Assembly (NCBI RefSeq): GCF_000686845.1 | Contig: NZ_JMLS01000005.1 | Location: forward strand, 37,662 to 101,661 | DNA: 64,000 nt | Reading direction: 5' to 3' | Origin: Paenibacillus sp. UNC451MF | Lineage (GTDB): Bacteria; Bacillota; Bacilli; Paenibacillales; NBRC-103111 | Shown here: piece by piece, positions 25,218-34,152 of the stretch | Numbering within the stretch: the first letter of the stretch is position 1 | Layout: each line of letters starts with the position of its first letter | The notes under the pieces: generated by a model | Told to the model about the DNA's origin: nothing | The model's database searches: none | Seen by the model: only the letters and a program-made list of their open reading frames with translations | Made by a program: the position numbers and the translations under genes

Positions 25218-25604
25218 ATGGATATACAGCTTATAATAAAAATCGTTGCCATTGCATTTTTGCTATGGTTCCTATATTCCCGGTTTGCAGGGGTCAAGGG
25301 ATTGAAAACATTGCCTACCGATCTCTTTCAGCAGGAGCTAAAGGAAAATCCGGATGCACTGCTGGTTGATGTTCGTGAGCCGGGGGAGGTCAAGCAAGGA
25401 TATATTCCCAGTGCAGTAAATATTCCGTTATCCCAGTTGAATAGAAGATGGGGAGAGATCCCAAGCGATAAAAGCGTATATTTGTACTGCCGAAGCGGGA
25501 TGAGAAGCAAGCAAGCGGCCAGAGTATTGCTTAAAAATGGTTTGCGCGATGTATCTCACTTGCAGGGCGGGGTCGCAACCTGGAAAGGCAAGCTGGTAGA
25601 ATAA
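25218..25604 (+). CDS. Membrane-anchored rhodanese-like sulfurtransferase
   Basis: Transfers sulfane sulfur, or carries persulfides. 128 residues: an N-terminal membrane helix (about 4-20) and one rhodanese domain (about 35-128) with the active-site loop CRSGMR, Cys91 being catalytic. AGAGGCG precedes the ATG, 23 nt after cstR, forming a two-gene operon for handling reactive sulfur at the membrane. A terminator follows at about 25683. Confidence 0.9.
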   Translation: MDIQLIIKIVAIAFLLWFLYSRFAGVKGLKTLPTDLFQQELKENPDALLVDVREPGEVKQGYIPSAVNIPLSQLNRRWGEIPSDKSVYLYCRSGMRSKQAARVLLKNGLRDVSHLQGGVATWKGKLVE

Positions 25605-25682
25605 AGGGTACAGAGGCCGAAGGGCTACCGGAGAGTATAGCAATATTTCAAGGGTTCACGGGTGTCTCGTCAATTTGAAAAG

Positions 25683-25715
25683 ATCGTCTCCCAATGGGAA
25701 GACGACCTTTTTTTT
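25683..25715 (+). terminator. Rho-independent terminator
   Basis: CGTCTCCC and GGGAAGACG form a stem with one bulged base, followed by eight T, downstream of the rhodanese gene. Confidence 0.75.
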
Positions 25716-25739
25716 GCTTTTACCATCATTAGGTGCGAT

Positions 25740-26342
25740 TTAACGACCGGTGACCATCCGCAGTAAAACGTCAATCTCAGGCTTTCTATAGGCAGAGTCC
25801 TCTTGGGTGTTCAAGACCATTAGTCCTGAGAGGACCGACAAATAGGAAGCAATTAAATGCTCCAGATTACCTGGGGCAATTTCTCCGGCCTGCTGTCCCT
25901 CTGTAAATAACGGAAGCAAGTGATCGACAAAAGTCTTCATCGAGTATTGTTCAACGAGCTGTCTTGCCTTCTCCGGAACGCCATCCGAAGTACGAGCTTG
26001 GTGAATCAGCATGAAGTAGGGTGCGCCGCGATCATCCAGAATTTCTTCGGTCAAAGCTCTTATTTTATCGATCGCAGAGCCTGGAAGATCGTATAGACTG
26101 CGCATGGCAGCTTGTGATTCTATCATTGCCCCTTGAACGAGAGTATTAAAAAGTTCTTCCTTGGATTTGAAATAATGGTACAGCAGACCGTGGCTGATAC
26201 CGGCTTCGGCTGCAATCATACTCATCTTCGTTCCTATGATCCCCCGGCGGGCAAAGACATTAAGGGCGGCTGCTATTATTTGATCTTTGCGTTCATCGCG
26301 AATTTGATGTAATTGTTCATCGTTTAAAGGCGCCAAAGTCAT
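25740..26342 (-). CDS. TetR-family transcriptional regulator
   Basis: 200 residues with the N-terminal TetR helix-turn-helix (about 15-62: IIAAALNVFARRG...AEAGISHGLLYHYFKSKEEL) and a helical ligand/dimer domain. It is the second gene of an operon with the flavoprotein upstream on the same strand. Two 19-bp operators before the flavoprotein are likely its binding sites, giving autoregulation. The inducer is unknown, perhaps an aromatic or lipophilic compound handled by the flavoprotein. Confidence 0.9.
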   Translation of the reverse strand: MTLAPLNDEQLHQIRDERKDQIIAAALNVFARRGIIGTKMSMIAAEAGISHGLLYHYFKSKEELFNTLVQGAMIESQAAMRSLYDLPGSAIDKIRALTEEILDDRGAPYFMLIHQARTSDGVPEKARQLVEQYSMKTFVDHLLPLFTEGQQAGEIAPGNLEHLIASYLSVLSGLMVLNTQEDSAYRKPEIDVLLRMVTGR

Positions 26343-26429
26343 TCATTCCTTTGCCTGAATTGGGCTTGATACATGAGTTATGTGAGACTCCTATGAGTAT
26401 ACCATCTTTGCCACAATCTTTTAAGACGG

Positions 26430-27923
26430 TTAATTATCGTTTTGTGCTGGCTGCGGCTCATACTCTACAAAGGTCTCTGGAGAGAAACGAGGAAGGAGCT
26501 GCTCTAACGTCTCTTCCAAAGAATTGCCGTAAAGGTTAAGCTCAGCGAGCAGCTGCTTACCTTCTTCCGACGCATTAAGCACAGTCGTTACCATTTGTGG
26601 CTTCATAATTTCACTTGGTGAGATAGATAGCGTATTGACGGCCCAATACAATCCGTACAGCTTCCAGTCCTGTGTCGTCGTTGCATGCTTAAGATACAGA
26701 TCCATATATTTCTGCCCCCAAGATATTTCTTTCAACGGCTCTGCACTAATATATTCAACACCTTCCCATTGCAAATCATTAGCACAATTCAGCCACCAAG
26801 CCGGTTCGATGACCTCTTGTATTTTTTGGAGCACACGTTGCTCGAAATGGGGTTGAGGTTCATTCCAGTGCTGTTTAAGGCATCCCTCCAACGCTTCCGC
26901 TTCAATAGCGGCGACGGTCATTCCTTGACCGAATATGGGATCGTAGATGCAAAAGGCATCCCCCAACACTAGCAAGCCGGCAGGCCATTGCTGCATTCGT
27001 TCATAATGTTGACGGTACAGCTTCGGCACTCGGAAGCCACGTGGAGGAGTGAGCGGTTCGAGCTGCTGCAAGATGTCCGAGATGATCGGGTTGGGTAGCC
27101 CTGCAATCGCTTGTTCAAATTCTTGCGCATCCGTTGGAGGAAAATGTCCGCCTGGGCGGTATAGCAGCATCTCAGCTACATTGTTTTCAATAAAAGAAAA
27201 GCATCCGGCGAAGGTTCCATTAGTCGGTTGGCCTGCCATAACTATAGCATCCCATTCATCGGCTAAATGTGTAAGGTGTGAAGGCAGTTTGTAACGGCGT
27301 GTACTATAGCCAAGATCGACCTTCAGAAAATCCGGAGTCGGTACGTCGTACCCCATCTCTTCAAGCCAAGCTGACAGTTTGGAGGAACGGCCGCTCGCAT
27401 CGAACACCATATCGGCAGCTAACGTTGACTGCTGACCTTGGTGCCTGCGTTCCCTGACCTGAATTCCTGTGACGGTGGTGTGGTCCGAATTTGACACTAG
27501 ATGGATCACATCATGATTGGGAAAAAAACGGACATTGGTAATCTGGTTCACGCGTTTGCGAAGCACCCACTCCAAGACGGCTCTGCTGAACTTGATATCG
27601 TTGCGCGGGTATTTACCAACCATGCTTCCATGAGGATTTGTATTGTGAATGGTCTTATTTAATGACGACGGAGATCCTTGCGCCAATAAATCATCTTCAT
27701 AACCCGGGAATAAGCGAGCTGTAATCATTTTGCCGCGTTGTGTGAAACGATGAGGATGAAAAGCTTGTGGAGTACCGTTACGATCCTCGGGCTGCTCCGG
27801 AAATTGATCTTTGTCTATGATGAGAACCTCTTCGTAATAATCCGAAACGACTCTGGCTGTAAGCAAACCCGCAATACTTCCTCCGATGATAACGGCTGTT
27901 CCCTTTTTTTGGACGGTATTCAT
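26430..27923 (-). CDS. FAD-dependent monooxygenase/oxidoreductase
   Basis: 497-residue flavoprotein with an N-terminal FAD-binding motif (VIIGGSIAGLLTARV), a second FAD contact (MVFDASGRSSKLSAW) and the GDAFCIYDPIFGQGMTVAA motif that closes on the flavin phosphates. It belongs to the group-A monooxygenase-like/geranylgeranyl-reductase-like superfamily; the substrate is not evident. The start at 27923 is preferred over an ATG at 27929, as GGAG then lies 8 nt away rather than 2. It is followed by the TetR gene and preceded by paired operators. Confidence 0.85.
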   Translation of the reverse strand: MNTVQKKGTAVIIGGSIAGLLTARVVSDYYEEVLIIDKDQFPEQPEDRNGTPQAFHPHRFTQRGKMITARLFPGYEDDLLAQGSPSSLNKTIHNTNPHGSMVGKYPRNDIKFSRAVLEWVLRKRVNQITNVRFFPNHDVIHLVSNSDHTTVTGIQVRERRHQGQQSTLAADMVFDASGRSSKLSAWLEEMGYDVPTPDFLKVDLGYSTRRYKLPSHLTHLADEWDAIVMAGQPTNGTFAGCFSFIENNVAEMLLYRPGGHFPPTDAQEFEQAIAGLPNPIISDILQQLEPLTPPRGFRVPKLYRQHYERMQQWPAGLLVLGDAFCIYDPIFGQGMTVAAIEAEALEGCLKQHWNEPQPHFEQRVLQKIQEVIEPAWWLNCANDLQWEGVEYISAEPLKEISWGQKYMDLYLKHATTTQDWKLYGLYWAVNTLSISPSEIMKPQMVTTVLNASEEGKQLLAELNLYGNSLEETLEQLLPRFSPETFVEYEPQPAQNDN

Positions 27924-27952
27924 GTTCATCTCTCCTTTGAAATTTGAAAATG

Positions 27953-28017
27953 ATTATAGATTGACTTAATCAGTCAATAAAAGAGTAAAAAGATATAGAT
28001 TGATCGGTTCAGTCAAT
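27953..28017 (-). promoter_or_regulatory. Promoter with two TetR-type operators
   Basis: On the minus strand TATAAT occupies 27958-27953. Operator A, ATTGACTTAATCAGTCAAT (27960-27978), has 7-bp arms and lies between -10 and -35. Operator B, ATTGATCGGTTCAGTCAAT (27999-28017), is 39 bp upstream with the same right half. Both have the ATTGAC-N-GTCAAT form often seen for TetR-family repressors. They precede the flavoprotein-tetR operon. Confidence 0.75.
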
Positions 28018-28077
28018 ATAAAAATAAACGATGATTTTGAAACTGTCAATAGCTGAATGACCAAGAAAAGGTTCGTG

Positions 28078-28107
28078 TAATACTTGAATGGAAGAATGAG
28101 CATATTA
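28078..28107 (+). promoter_or_regulatory. Sigma-G-like promoter for cdaS
   Basis: CATATTA (28101-28107) fits the sigma-G -10 pattern CATNNTA; TAATA lies 18 nt upstream and matches the -35 at four of five positions. CdaS of Bacillus subtilis is forespore-expressed, which agrees. Confidence 0.35.
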
Positions 28108-28177
28108 TGACTATGCGTTTTAGCAAGGTTTTTATGTGTTTCCGGCAGGATCAATATGGAGTGTTGAGGTGGGTTGA

Positions 28178-28822
28178 ATGCTGCAAATTAATTGTGATGT
28201 ATCCCCCATGAAAGAACAGCTGAAGCTGCAACTGCATCATATCGCGGGCAAGATTCAACGCAGCTTGGATGATATTAATAACGAGAACCACTGCTTACTG
28301 AGTCAATTTGACGAAATACGTGAAGCGTTTAACAAGGTGGAGTCGATAGCAGCTTCTTTTTATTTGCAATGCTATTTGTCTTCCTTTACGAATAATTACT
28401 TGGATTTGTCCGTCAGTATTCAACATCTGTCCGAGCGCAGGCACGGGGCATTGATCGTAGTGGAAAGAGAAGACGAGCTGGGACCGTTCGTACACTCAGG
28501 TATCCCATTGGAAGCGACCTTGACCAGTTCACTGCTGGAGTCGGTATTTTACCCGGGAAGTCCGCTTCACGACGGAGCTGTGCTAGTTCGATCTGACCGG
28601 ATTGTATCTGCTGCGAATGTCTTGCCTGTATCCCACGCAGCTGTAGAGGATAAAAAGCTGGGGACGCGCCATCGCGCGGCAATTGGACTGACTGAGCTAA
28701 CGGATGCGCTTGTACTTGTCGTTTCAGAGGAAACGGGTAAAACCTCTTTTGCATTCAAAGGGCAGCTGCATCCCATAAATGCGGTGGATGCGATTGTGGA
28801 GATGGAGGCGGCAAGCCGTTAA
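28178..28822 (+). CDS. cdaS: Sporulation-type diadenylate cyclase CdaS
   Basis: Makes c-di-AMP from two ATP. The 214 residues have a helical N-terminal regulatory part (about 1-60) and a DAC domain with the two catalytic motifs Asp132-Gly-Ala (LHDGAV) and GTRHRA (162-167). Absence of membrane segments, unlike CdaA, and of the HhH domain of DisA, together with the length, identifies the CdaS (YojJ) type. GAGGTGGG precedes the ATG. A sigma-G-like promoter lies upstream. c-di-AMP is also the ligand of the riboswitch at 56498. Confidence 0.92.
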   Translation: MLQINCDVSPMKEQLKLQLHHIAGKIQRSLDDINNENHCLLSQFDEIREAFNKVESIAASFYLQCYLSSFTNNYLDLSVSIQHLSERRHGALIVVEREDELGPFVHSGIPLEATLTSSLLESVFYPGSPLHDGAVLVRSDRIVSAANVLPVSHAAVEDKKLGTRHRAAIGLTELTDALVLVVSEETGKTSFAFKGQLHPINAVDAIVEMEAASR

Positions 28823-28840
28823 AGGCAAGGGAAGGATCGA

Positions 28841-28888
28841 AAATAAGCATCCCATGCACGCTGTAGGGCGGACATGGGATGCTTATTT
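28841..28888. terminator. Strong bidirectional terminator
   Basis: A perfect 16-bp stem: AAATAAGCATCCCATG (28841-28856) and its complement (28873-28888), loop 16 nt. It lies between the convergent cdaS and membrane-protein genes. Confidence 0.85.
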
Positions 28889-28895
28889 GTCATGG

Positions 28896-29318
28896 TTAAA
28901 CTCGCAGCGAATCAGCTCTCCATATTTTGACGGCCTTCTTGATATCGTCAGGTTTCAAGCTTTCATTAACTGCCTTACGGCATAGTTCGGGGAATTGATC
29001 ATCGCTTGCAAAGCGCAAGGCTACAATTTGTCCGGTGGTCAGGCGGGAATTCAGCGGCTCTCCTGTAAGCAGGTAGTGACGGAAGTTTTCTTCGTTACGG
29101 ATAATGCGGTCCTGCAGCTTAGTTGCGTATGTACGAACAAGAATAATACAGACCATTATGCAGATGGACGCTATAACCGATAGAACAGAAATCCAGGAAA
29201 ACGAAGTGAACAAGTAAACAATAGCGCCGATGAAAGTAATGAGGGCTAAAGGCGTGCCTATAAAGTGAAAAAGCGGATGAAGTCTGGCATGGTTTTTGTA
29301 ATTTTGCTCCTGTGTCAT
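28896..29318 (-). CDS. DUF6526-like membrane protein
   Basis: 140 residues with two adjacent membrane segments (about 17-38 and 43-62) and a cytoplasmic C-terminal half containing RIIRNEENFRHYLLTGEPL and QIVALRFASDDQFPEL. I recall this pattern as the DUF6526 family in Bacilli; function unknown. AAGGGAG lies 8 nt before the ATG. It is a single gene convergent with cdaS. Confidence 0.75.
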   Translation of the reverse strand: MTQEQNYKNHARLHPLFHFIGTPLALITFIGAIVYLFTSFSWISVLSVIASICIMVCIILVRTYATKLQDRIIRNEENFRHYLLTGEPLNSRLTTGQIVALRFASDDQFPELCRKAVNESLKPDDIKKAVKIWRADSLRV

Positions 29319-29497
29319 GAATGAACTCCCTTTCCATTATTAGTTTGGATAACGAAATGAGTATGCACAATCCGATTTATCTACCTCTATATTCTACTTC
29401 TAGCAGCCGGATAATATATCCTTCCCGTAGGCTTTCTATTTTTTCTCGACAGACTGATTTTCGCAAAAAAATATATAAAATAAATGAATTCCTTATA

Positions 29498-29553
29498 TGT
29501 AAATGTCTTTTCCCCCGTTGTATACTAATCTCGCATTATTGAAAGCGCTTTAA
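29498..29553 (+). promoter_or_regulatory. Xylanase promoter with a cre (CcpA) site
   Basis: A TATACT -10 (29521-29526) with a weak TGTAAA -35 17 nt upstream. TGAAAGCGCTTTAA (29540-29553) matches the catabolite-responsive element consensus TGWAARCGYTWNCW at 13 of 14 positions and lies just after the expected start site, where CcpA would block transcription. The rest of 29319-29573 shows nothing else I recognise. Confidence 0.7.
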
Positions 29554-29573
29554 TATAAGGAGGGCGTTATGAA

Positions 29574-32321
29574 ATGATACAACGAAAAAGTTTCCGAAAC
29601 CTGTTCATGTTCGTGTCATGCATGCTAATTGCATTATCGGTAACGCTGTTTTACCCAAAGGAATATTTCGCAGATTCATCGGGTATTTCTTTACTGCCGG
29701 ATGATGCTCTGACCAAGATGAATTTGATCGGGCCTAGCTATGCGAGTATGCAGATGGTTCCTGTCGAAGGTCAACCGTTTAGCCAAGCGATCCGGGCCAG
29801 AACGTCAGTAGACCCGCAGGGAAGTCATCTAGCCCAATTGAGAATTAATATTGCACCGGCAGTCGCTAAGGATGATGTATTATTCGCCAGCTTCTACGTA
29901 CGAGCCATAGAGCTGCCAAGCGGATCGGATGTGGCCAGGACGGAGCTAGCCTTTGAAAATAAAGTATCCTACGAAAAATCGACAACGACCGGAGTATATA
30001 TCGGGACCGATTGGAAGAAAGTAGAGATCCCTTTCGTATCGTACATGGACCATCCCGAAGGAGGATCTCAAATGCTACTGCGCATCGGTTTTCCACCACA
30101 GGTTATTGAAATCGGGGGACTTCAGCTTATCAATTATCAAAAAACGTTGCAGGTAAGCGATCTGCCGAAAACCGGGATTGGTTATGAAGGCTACGAAGGC
30201 AGAGAAGAGAATGCCAAATGGCGTCAGGATGCTTTACAGAGGATCGAACAAATTCGTAAGGCCGATTTGACCGTTCAAGTACAAGATAAAGACGGACAAA
30301 ATGTGCAGAATGCGTCTGTCGAAGTTAGGATGCTGAATCATGAGTTTATGTGGGGAACAGCTGTTACCGCCACAAGATTGCTCGGAACGAATGCAGATAG
30401 TGACAAGTATAGGCAAGCGGTGACGGAATTGTTTAACAGCGCCGTTCCCGAAAATGAGTTGAAGATGACCACTTGGGATACTGCCAATCGTTCGAATGGT
30501 TCTAAAGTGGTCAACTGGTTGAATGAACGAGGACTTCGCGTACGCGGTCATACGCTCGTTTGGCAAAAGGAAACGTTAATGCCCGTCACGGCGAATGAAC
30601 TGAAATATTACCCGGTACTGTATCGCAATAGAGTTCGCGATTATGTAAATGAAGAAGCTGGTTTTTTCAAAGGCCAGTTCGTCGATTGGGATGTGGTAAA
30701 CGAACCGAAAGATAACCATTTATTGACCGATTCGTTCGGAATGTCTGAGAGCGCTCAATGGTATAATCAAGTTCGTCAAATTGAAGGCAGCAGCGGCGCT
30801 AATATGTATTTGAATGAAACTGGCGTTGAAGGAGGAAACCCGGATAACATCAAGAGGTTTATTAAAGTGCTGGATGATATGCAGAACCAAGGAGTATCGG
30901 TCGATGGCATCGGCTTGCAATCACATTTTGGCCAGTATCCGGGAAGCATGAATCGATACTTGAGCATGTTTGACAAGTATGCAACCTATGCCGGCCATCT
31001 GGAAATTACAGAGTTTGATCATGCAACGGCCGACGAGAACTTGCAGGCCGATTTCATGCGGGACTATATGACCGCTGCGTTTAGTCATCCGGCGATGAAA
31101 GGCTTCCTGATTTGGGGATTTTGGGATTTGGCCAATTGGAGAAGCAATGCGCCTATCTATCGCAAAGACTGGAGCTTGAAGCCAAGCGGTCAAGTGTGGA
31201 AAGATCTGGTGCTTCATCAATGGTGGACGAATGAAACAGGCTCCACGGATGCTCAAGGTAAATTTTCAACACGAGGATTTTTGGGAGATTATGAAATCAA
31301 AGTGAATTATCAAGGCCAAAGCCAAACCTTCAAGATGAAGCTAGGCAGTGGCGGTACTCAAGAGATCGTTATCATCGATAGTGAACTGAGCGACGACTCC
31401 ACTTTGCAGCAGTTAGCTGTGGGGGGGAATACGGTGCAAGGGTTTGCCCCTAACCAAAATCAATATGTTGTTCAAGTACCCCGCATGCCGTATGGAGAAA
31501 CGACAGTACCGGGTGTCACGGCGAGAGCAACCGACAAACAGGCTGCAATGAAGATTACAAATGCAACGGCAGTTCCGGGAGAGGCGAACGTCCAAGTAAC
31601 CGCTCATAACGGTACCCAAACGACGTATACGGTGCAGCTCTTATTTGAGCCTTTGAAGCCGGTTTCCGGAAACAAGTTGGATGTAAGCAACGTTACCGCA
31701 AGCGTGTACGGAAGCGTTTATGGGGTTGGACCAGGCAATGTCATTGACAACAATCCGCTCACTTCCTGGGTAGGGACGGAGAAGAATCAATGGATCAAGC
31801 TTGACTTGGGAGAGATATGCAATGTGGAAGGCTTGAAAATCGCTTGGGAGCAAGGAAGTACGCGCACGAACTCGTTCGATATCGAAGTATCCGCTATCGG
31901 TAATAATTGGCGTAAAGTATACGGAACAACCAGTACAGGGACAACATCGGATCTGGAGCCGTATGCGTTCAGAGAATCGCCAGCCCGGTATATAAGGGTG
32001 AAGAATGCGGGCAATCAACCCATGGCTATTACCGAGATTGAAATCTATGGACAACGGTTGACTACGGATGTGTCTTTGCAAAGCATTAAGGTAAATAATG
32101 TCGAGCTGCAAGGGTTTAACGCGGAGCAACTGGAATATACGGTGCCTGTAGCTGCAGGAGATGCCGTTCCAACGATACGTGCGGTTTCTACAGCACCTGC
32201 AGAACGCACACTAATACTCGTGAAACCAGCTGCGGCTGTCCCTGGCACTACTGAACTGGTGGTGACGGCGGAGAATGCGGCAACCCGGACGTATAAAGTG
32301 AATTTTGTTGCTGGGAACTAA
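29574..32321 (+). CDS. Secreted multidomain GH10 endo-1,4-beta-xylanase
   Basis: Cleaves xylan backbone outside the cell. 915 residues: signal peptide (about 1-33, ending YFA), an N-terminal CBM-like beta domain (about 40-200), the GH10 barrel (about 220-560), a cadherin-like beta-sandwich repeat (about 610-680), an F5/8 type C (discoidin, carbohydrate-binding) domain (about 695-820) and a second cadherin-like repeat (about 830-915). Catalytic residues are visible: acid/base Glu377 (WDVVNEPKD) and nucleophile Glu480 (LEITEFDH). The two repeats share the LxxLxVxGxxxxGFxxxxxxYxVxV pattern. GGAGGG precedes ATG 29574. A cre site indicates glucose repression. Confidence 0.93.
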   Translation: MIQRKSFRNLFMFVSCMLIALSVTLFYPKEYFADSSGISLLPDDALTKMNLIGPSYASMQMVPVEGQPFSQAIRARTSVDPQGSHLAQLRINIAPAVAKDDVLFASFYVRAIELPSGSDVARTELAFENKVSYEKSTTTGVYIGTDWKKVEIPFVSYMDHPEGGSQMLLRIGFPPQVIEIGGLQLINYQKTLQVSDLPKTGIGYEGYEGREENAKWRQDALQRIEQIRKADLTVQVQDKDGQNVQNASVEVRMLNHEFMWGTAVTATRLLGTNADSDKYRQAVTELFNSAVPENELKMTTWDTANRSNGSKVVNWLNERGLRVRGHTLVWQKETLMPVTANELKYYPVLYRNRVRDYVNEEAGFFKGQFVDWDVVNEPKDNHLLTDSFGMSESAQWYNQVRQIEGSSGANMYLNETGVEGGNPDNIKRFIKVLDDMQNQGVSVDGIGLQSHFGQYPGSMNRYLSMFDKYATYAGHLEITEFDHATADENLQADFMRDYMTAAFSHPAMKGFLIWGFWDLANWRSNAPIYRKDWSLKPSGQVWKDLVLHQWWTNETGSTDAQGKFSTRGFLGDYEIKVNYQGQSQTFKMKLGSGGTQEIVIIDSELSDDSTLQQLAVGGNTVQGFAPNQNQYVVQVPRMPYGETTVPGVTARATDKQAAMKITNATAVPGEANVQVTAHNGTQTTYTVQLLFEPLKPVSGNKLDVSNVTASVYGSVYGVGPGNVIDNNPLTSWVGTEKNQWIKLDLGEICNVEGLKIAWEQGSTRTNSFDIEVSAIGNNWRKVYGTTSTGTTSDLEPYAFRESPARYIRVKNAGNQPMAITEIEIYGQRLTTDVSLQSIKVNNVELQGFNAEQLEYTVPVAAGDAVPTIRAVSTAPAERTLILVKPAAAVPGTTELVVTAENAATRTYKVNFVAGN

Positions 32322-32352
32322 AGCACGATGAGTTGAGTAGTTTAGCGAGCGA

Positions 32353-32424
32353 GGATCAGACCATGGCTGATCCAACGCATGTGAACATTAGAACTACTGG
32401 TGATTTCACCAGTAGTTCTTTGTT
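32353..32424. terminator. Two hairpins, the second a bidirectional terminator
   Basis: GGATCA/TGATCC (32353-32373) is followed by a perfect 13-bp stem AGAACTACTGGTG/CACCAGTAGTTCT (32390-32419) with a four-base loop and a T-rich tail. It separates the xylanase from the convergent AraC gene. Confidence 0.85.
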
Positions 32425-32478
32425 TAATCATATGTCCTTGCACCCTCATTTCCATAGCGCCAAACGGGTATGATCCCC

Positions 32479-33261
32479 CTACACCCTGTGGGTTTTTCTA
32501 AACTCGGAGGGATTCAGGTTCGTTTGCTGGGTAAACACTTTGGACATGTAAAAGCCGTTCTGAAAACCGTTCAATTGAGCTATAGTATCGATGGTGTAAT
32601 CGGTATGAATCAGCATTTCTTTTATGTTGTGGATCCTGACCGAGATGAGGTATTGCTGAGGCCCCTTCTGATAAGCGTCTTGAAATTTTCTCGTAAACTG
32701 GGATGGGCTTAGCCCATGCTCTCGTGCAATATCTTCCATTTTCATCGGTTTGGAAGCATTCTCTTCGATATAAGCCGCGACTTTTCGAATGGTGCTGTCA
32801 ATTGGCTTCTGGACCTCCTCCACTGATCGAACGGAATTCAGACAAAGAAGAAGCAGATCAACCACATAATGAGCCGATAAATCTTTATCCGTAGATGCTT
32901 GCTTTAAATATTGAAAATTCGAGAGGAGTCTTTGTTCATCCGCGATGGTAATAGCGCCGGAAGGCATTGTTTTCGTTTTTGCTGATGGGGGCAGCTCCTG
33001 TTCGGACCATTTGAATTCGATAAAATGAAATGAAAATATTGAAGAGTTCACCCTTCGGTGCAGCGTCTGTCCAGGCGGACATAAGACTACTTGGCCGAAG
33101 CCTACTTCGCCTTGCTCATCCCCGATCGCATAGTGAAATGTCCCTTCTTCAGCAGCCAGTATCACCCAGTGTGCATAGGTATCCGACTCCCGAATAAACT
33201 GTGTTTTCGACTCTCCCCAGTAGTAATGCACTATTTTATGAGATTCCGTCTTGTCCCACAT
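32479..33261 (-). CDS. AraC-family transcriptional regulator
   Basis: 260 residues: an N-terminal cupin-like domain (about 10-140, with FHYAIGDEQGEVGFGQVVLCPPG) and a C-terminal AraC double helix-turn-helix (about 160-258, ending TNLNPSEFRKTHRV). ATG 33261 was chosen because GAGGGGTG lies upstream; the frame extends to 33312 without a good site. It is divergent from the SDR-GH26 operon and convergent with the xylanase, so it probably controls the sugar-acid operon starting at 33364. Confidence 0.9.
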   Translation of the reverse strand: MWDKTESHKIVHYYWGESKTQFIRESDTYAHWVILAAEEGTFHYAIGDEQGEVGFGQVVLCPPGQTLHRRVNSSIFSFHFIEFKWSEQELPPSAKTKTMPSGAITIADEQRLLSNFQYLKQASTDKDLSAHYVVDLLLLCLNSVRSVEEVQKPIDSTIRKVAAYIEENASKPMKMEDIAREHGLSPSQFTRKFQDAYQKGPQQYLISVRIHNIKEMLIHTDYTIDTIAQLNGFQNGFYMSKVFTQQTNLNPSEFRKTHRV

Positions 33262-33363
33262 GAAGGACACCCCTCTGCAAAAATGTATATAAAATATTAT
33301 AATATCCTGCATTCATTCTTGTATAGGCATCTCTTACAATGAATACCAAAGGAGGGGAAACGA

Positions 33364-34119
33364 TTGGAGTTGAGTGGGAAAGTTGCGGTTGTCACCGGTG
33401 GGACGCGAGGGATAGGAAGAGCCATTGCCGCTGCTTTTGCGGCGGGTGGGGCGCAAGTTGCCGTTATCCATAATGACAGTGAGCCGCCGCAGTATATTCC
33501 GTGTTCCCACGTTTCGGGAAAAGAAGAAAGGATTGTAGAGCTAAAGGGGGACATATCCGAAGCCGAACAAGTCCGGCATTGCTTCGGGCAAATCGGAGAA
33601 CGCTACGCAAGAGTGGATATTCTCGTCAATTGTGCCGGAATGACGGAACGATTGCCGCTGATGCATATGAACGAAGCATCTTGGGAGCGCACCATAGCTG
33701 TGAATTTAACAGGGCACTATCTGTGCACTAAGGAAGCTGTAAAGTATATGAGCAGTGGAGGTGGCGGAAGTATCATCAATGTTTCCTCGGTTCGAGCCCG
33801 GCGAGGTTATGCCTGTGATAGCAGCTATATCGCTGCAAAAGGAGGCATTGAGGCGTTTACCCGAGCTATGGCGGTAGAGCTTGCTGAATATCGGATTCGA
33901 GTGAATTGCATCGCGCCGGGTGCGATTGAGACGGACTTTAACCGTGAACGATTGCAAGATCTCGCGATTCGTGAGAAGACGATTCAGTCGATTCCGCTCG
34001 CCCGGATCGGGGTGCCTGAGGATGTTGCTGGTATTGCCGTATTCCTGGCGTCCGAGCAATCCGCTTATATTACAGGCGTAACGATCCCGGTCGACGGGGG
34101 CCAAATGATTAAAGGTTAG
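33364..34119 (+). CDS. SDR-family oxidoreductase (KduD/3-oxoacyl reductase-like)
   Basis: NAD(P)-dependent dehydrogenase of 251 residues. The cofactor motif TGGTRGIG (residues 12-19), the NAG-like NCAG, catalytic Ser in INVSS and Tyr-x-x-x-Lys (YIAAK) are all present, so it should be active. The start is TTG 33364 with AAAGGAGGGG 7 nt upstream. First gene of an operon with RraA-like, glucarate-dehydratase-like and GH26 proteins, which suggests a keto-sugar or sugar-acid substrate. Confidence 0.88.
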   Translation: MELSGKVAVVTGGTRGIGRAIAAAFAAGGAQVAVIHNDSEPPQYIPCSHVSGKEERIVELKGDISEAEQVRHCFGQIGERYARVDILVNCAGMTERLPLMHMNEASWERTIAVNLTGHYLCTKEAVKYMSSGGGGSIINVSSVRARRGYACDSSYIAAKGGIEAFTRAMAVELAEYRIRVNCIAPGAIETDFNRERLQDLAIREKTIQSIPLARIGVPEDVAGIAVFLASEQSAYITGVTIPVDGGQMIKG

Positions 34120-34152
34120 CCAATGAACCATCACTATAAGGGGAGTGTAAAT

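Noticed and set aside
26351..26539. Short plus-strand frame between tetR and the flavoprotein gene
   Set aside because: It overlaps the 3' end of the flavoprotein gene on the other strand and has no ribosome site.
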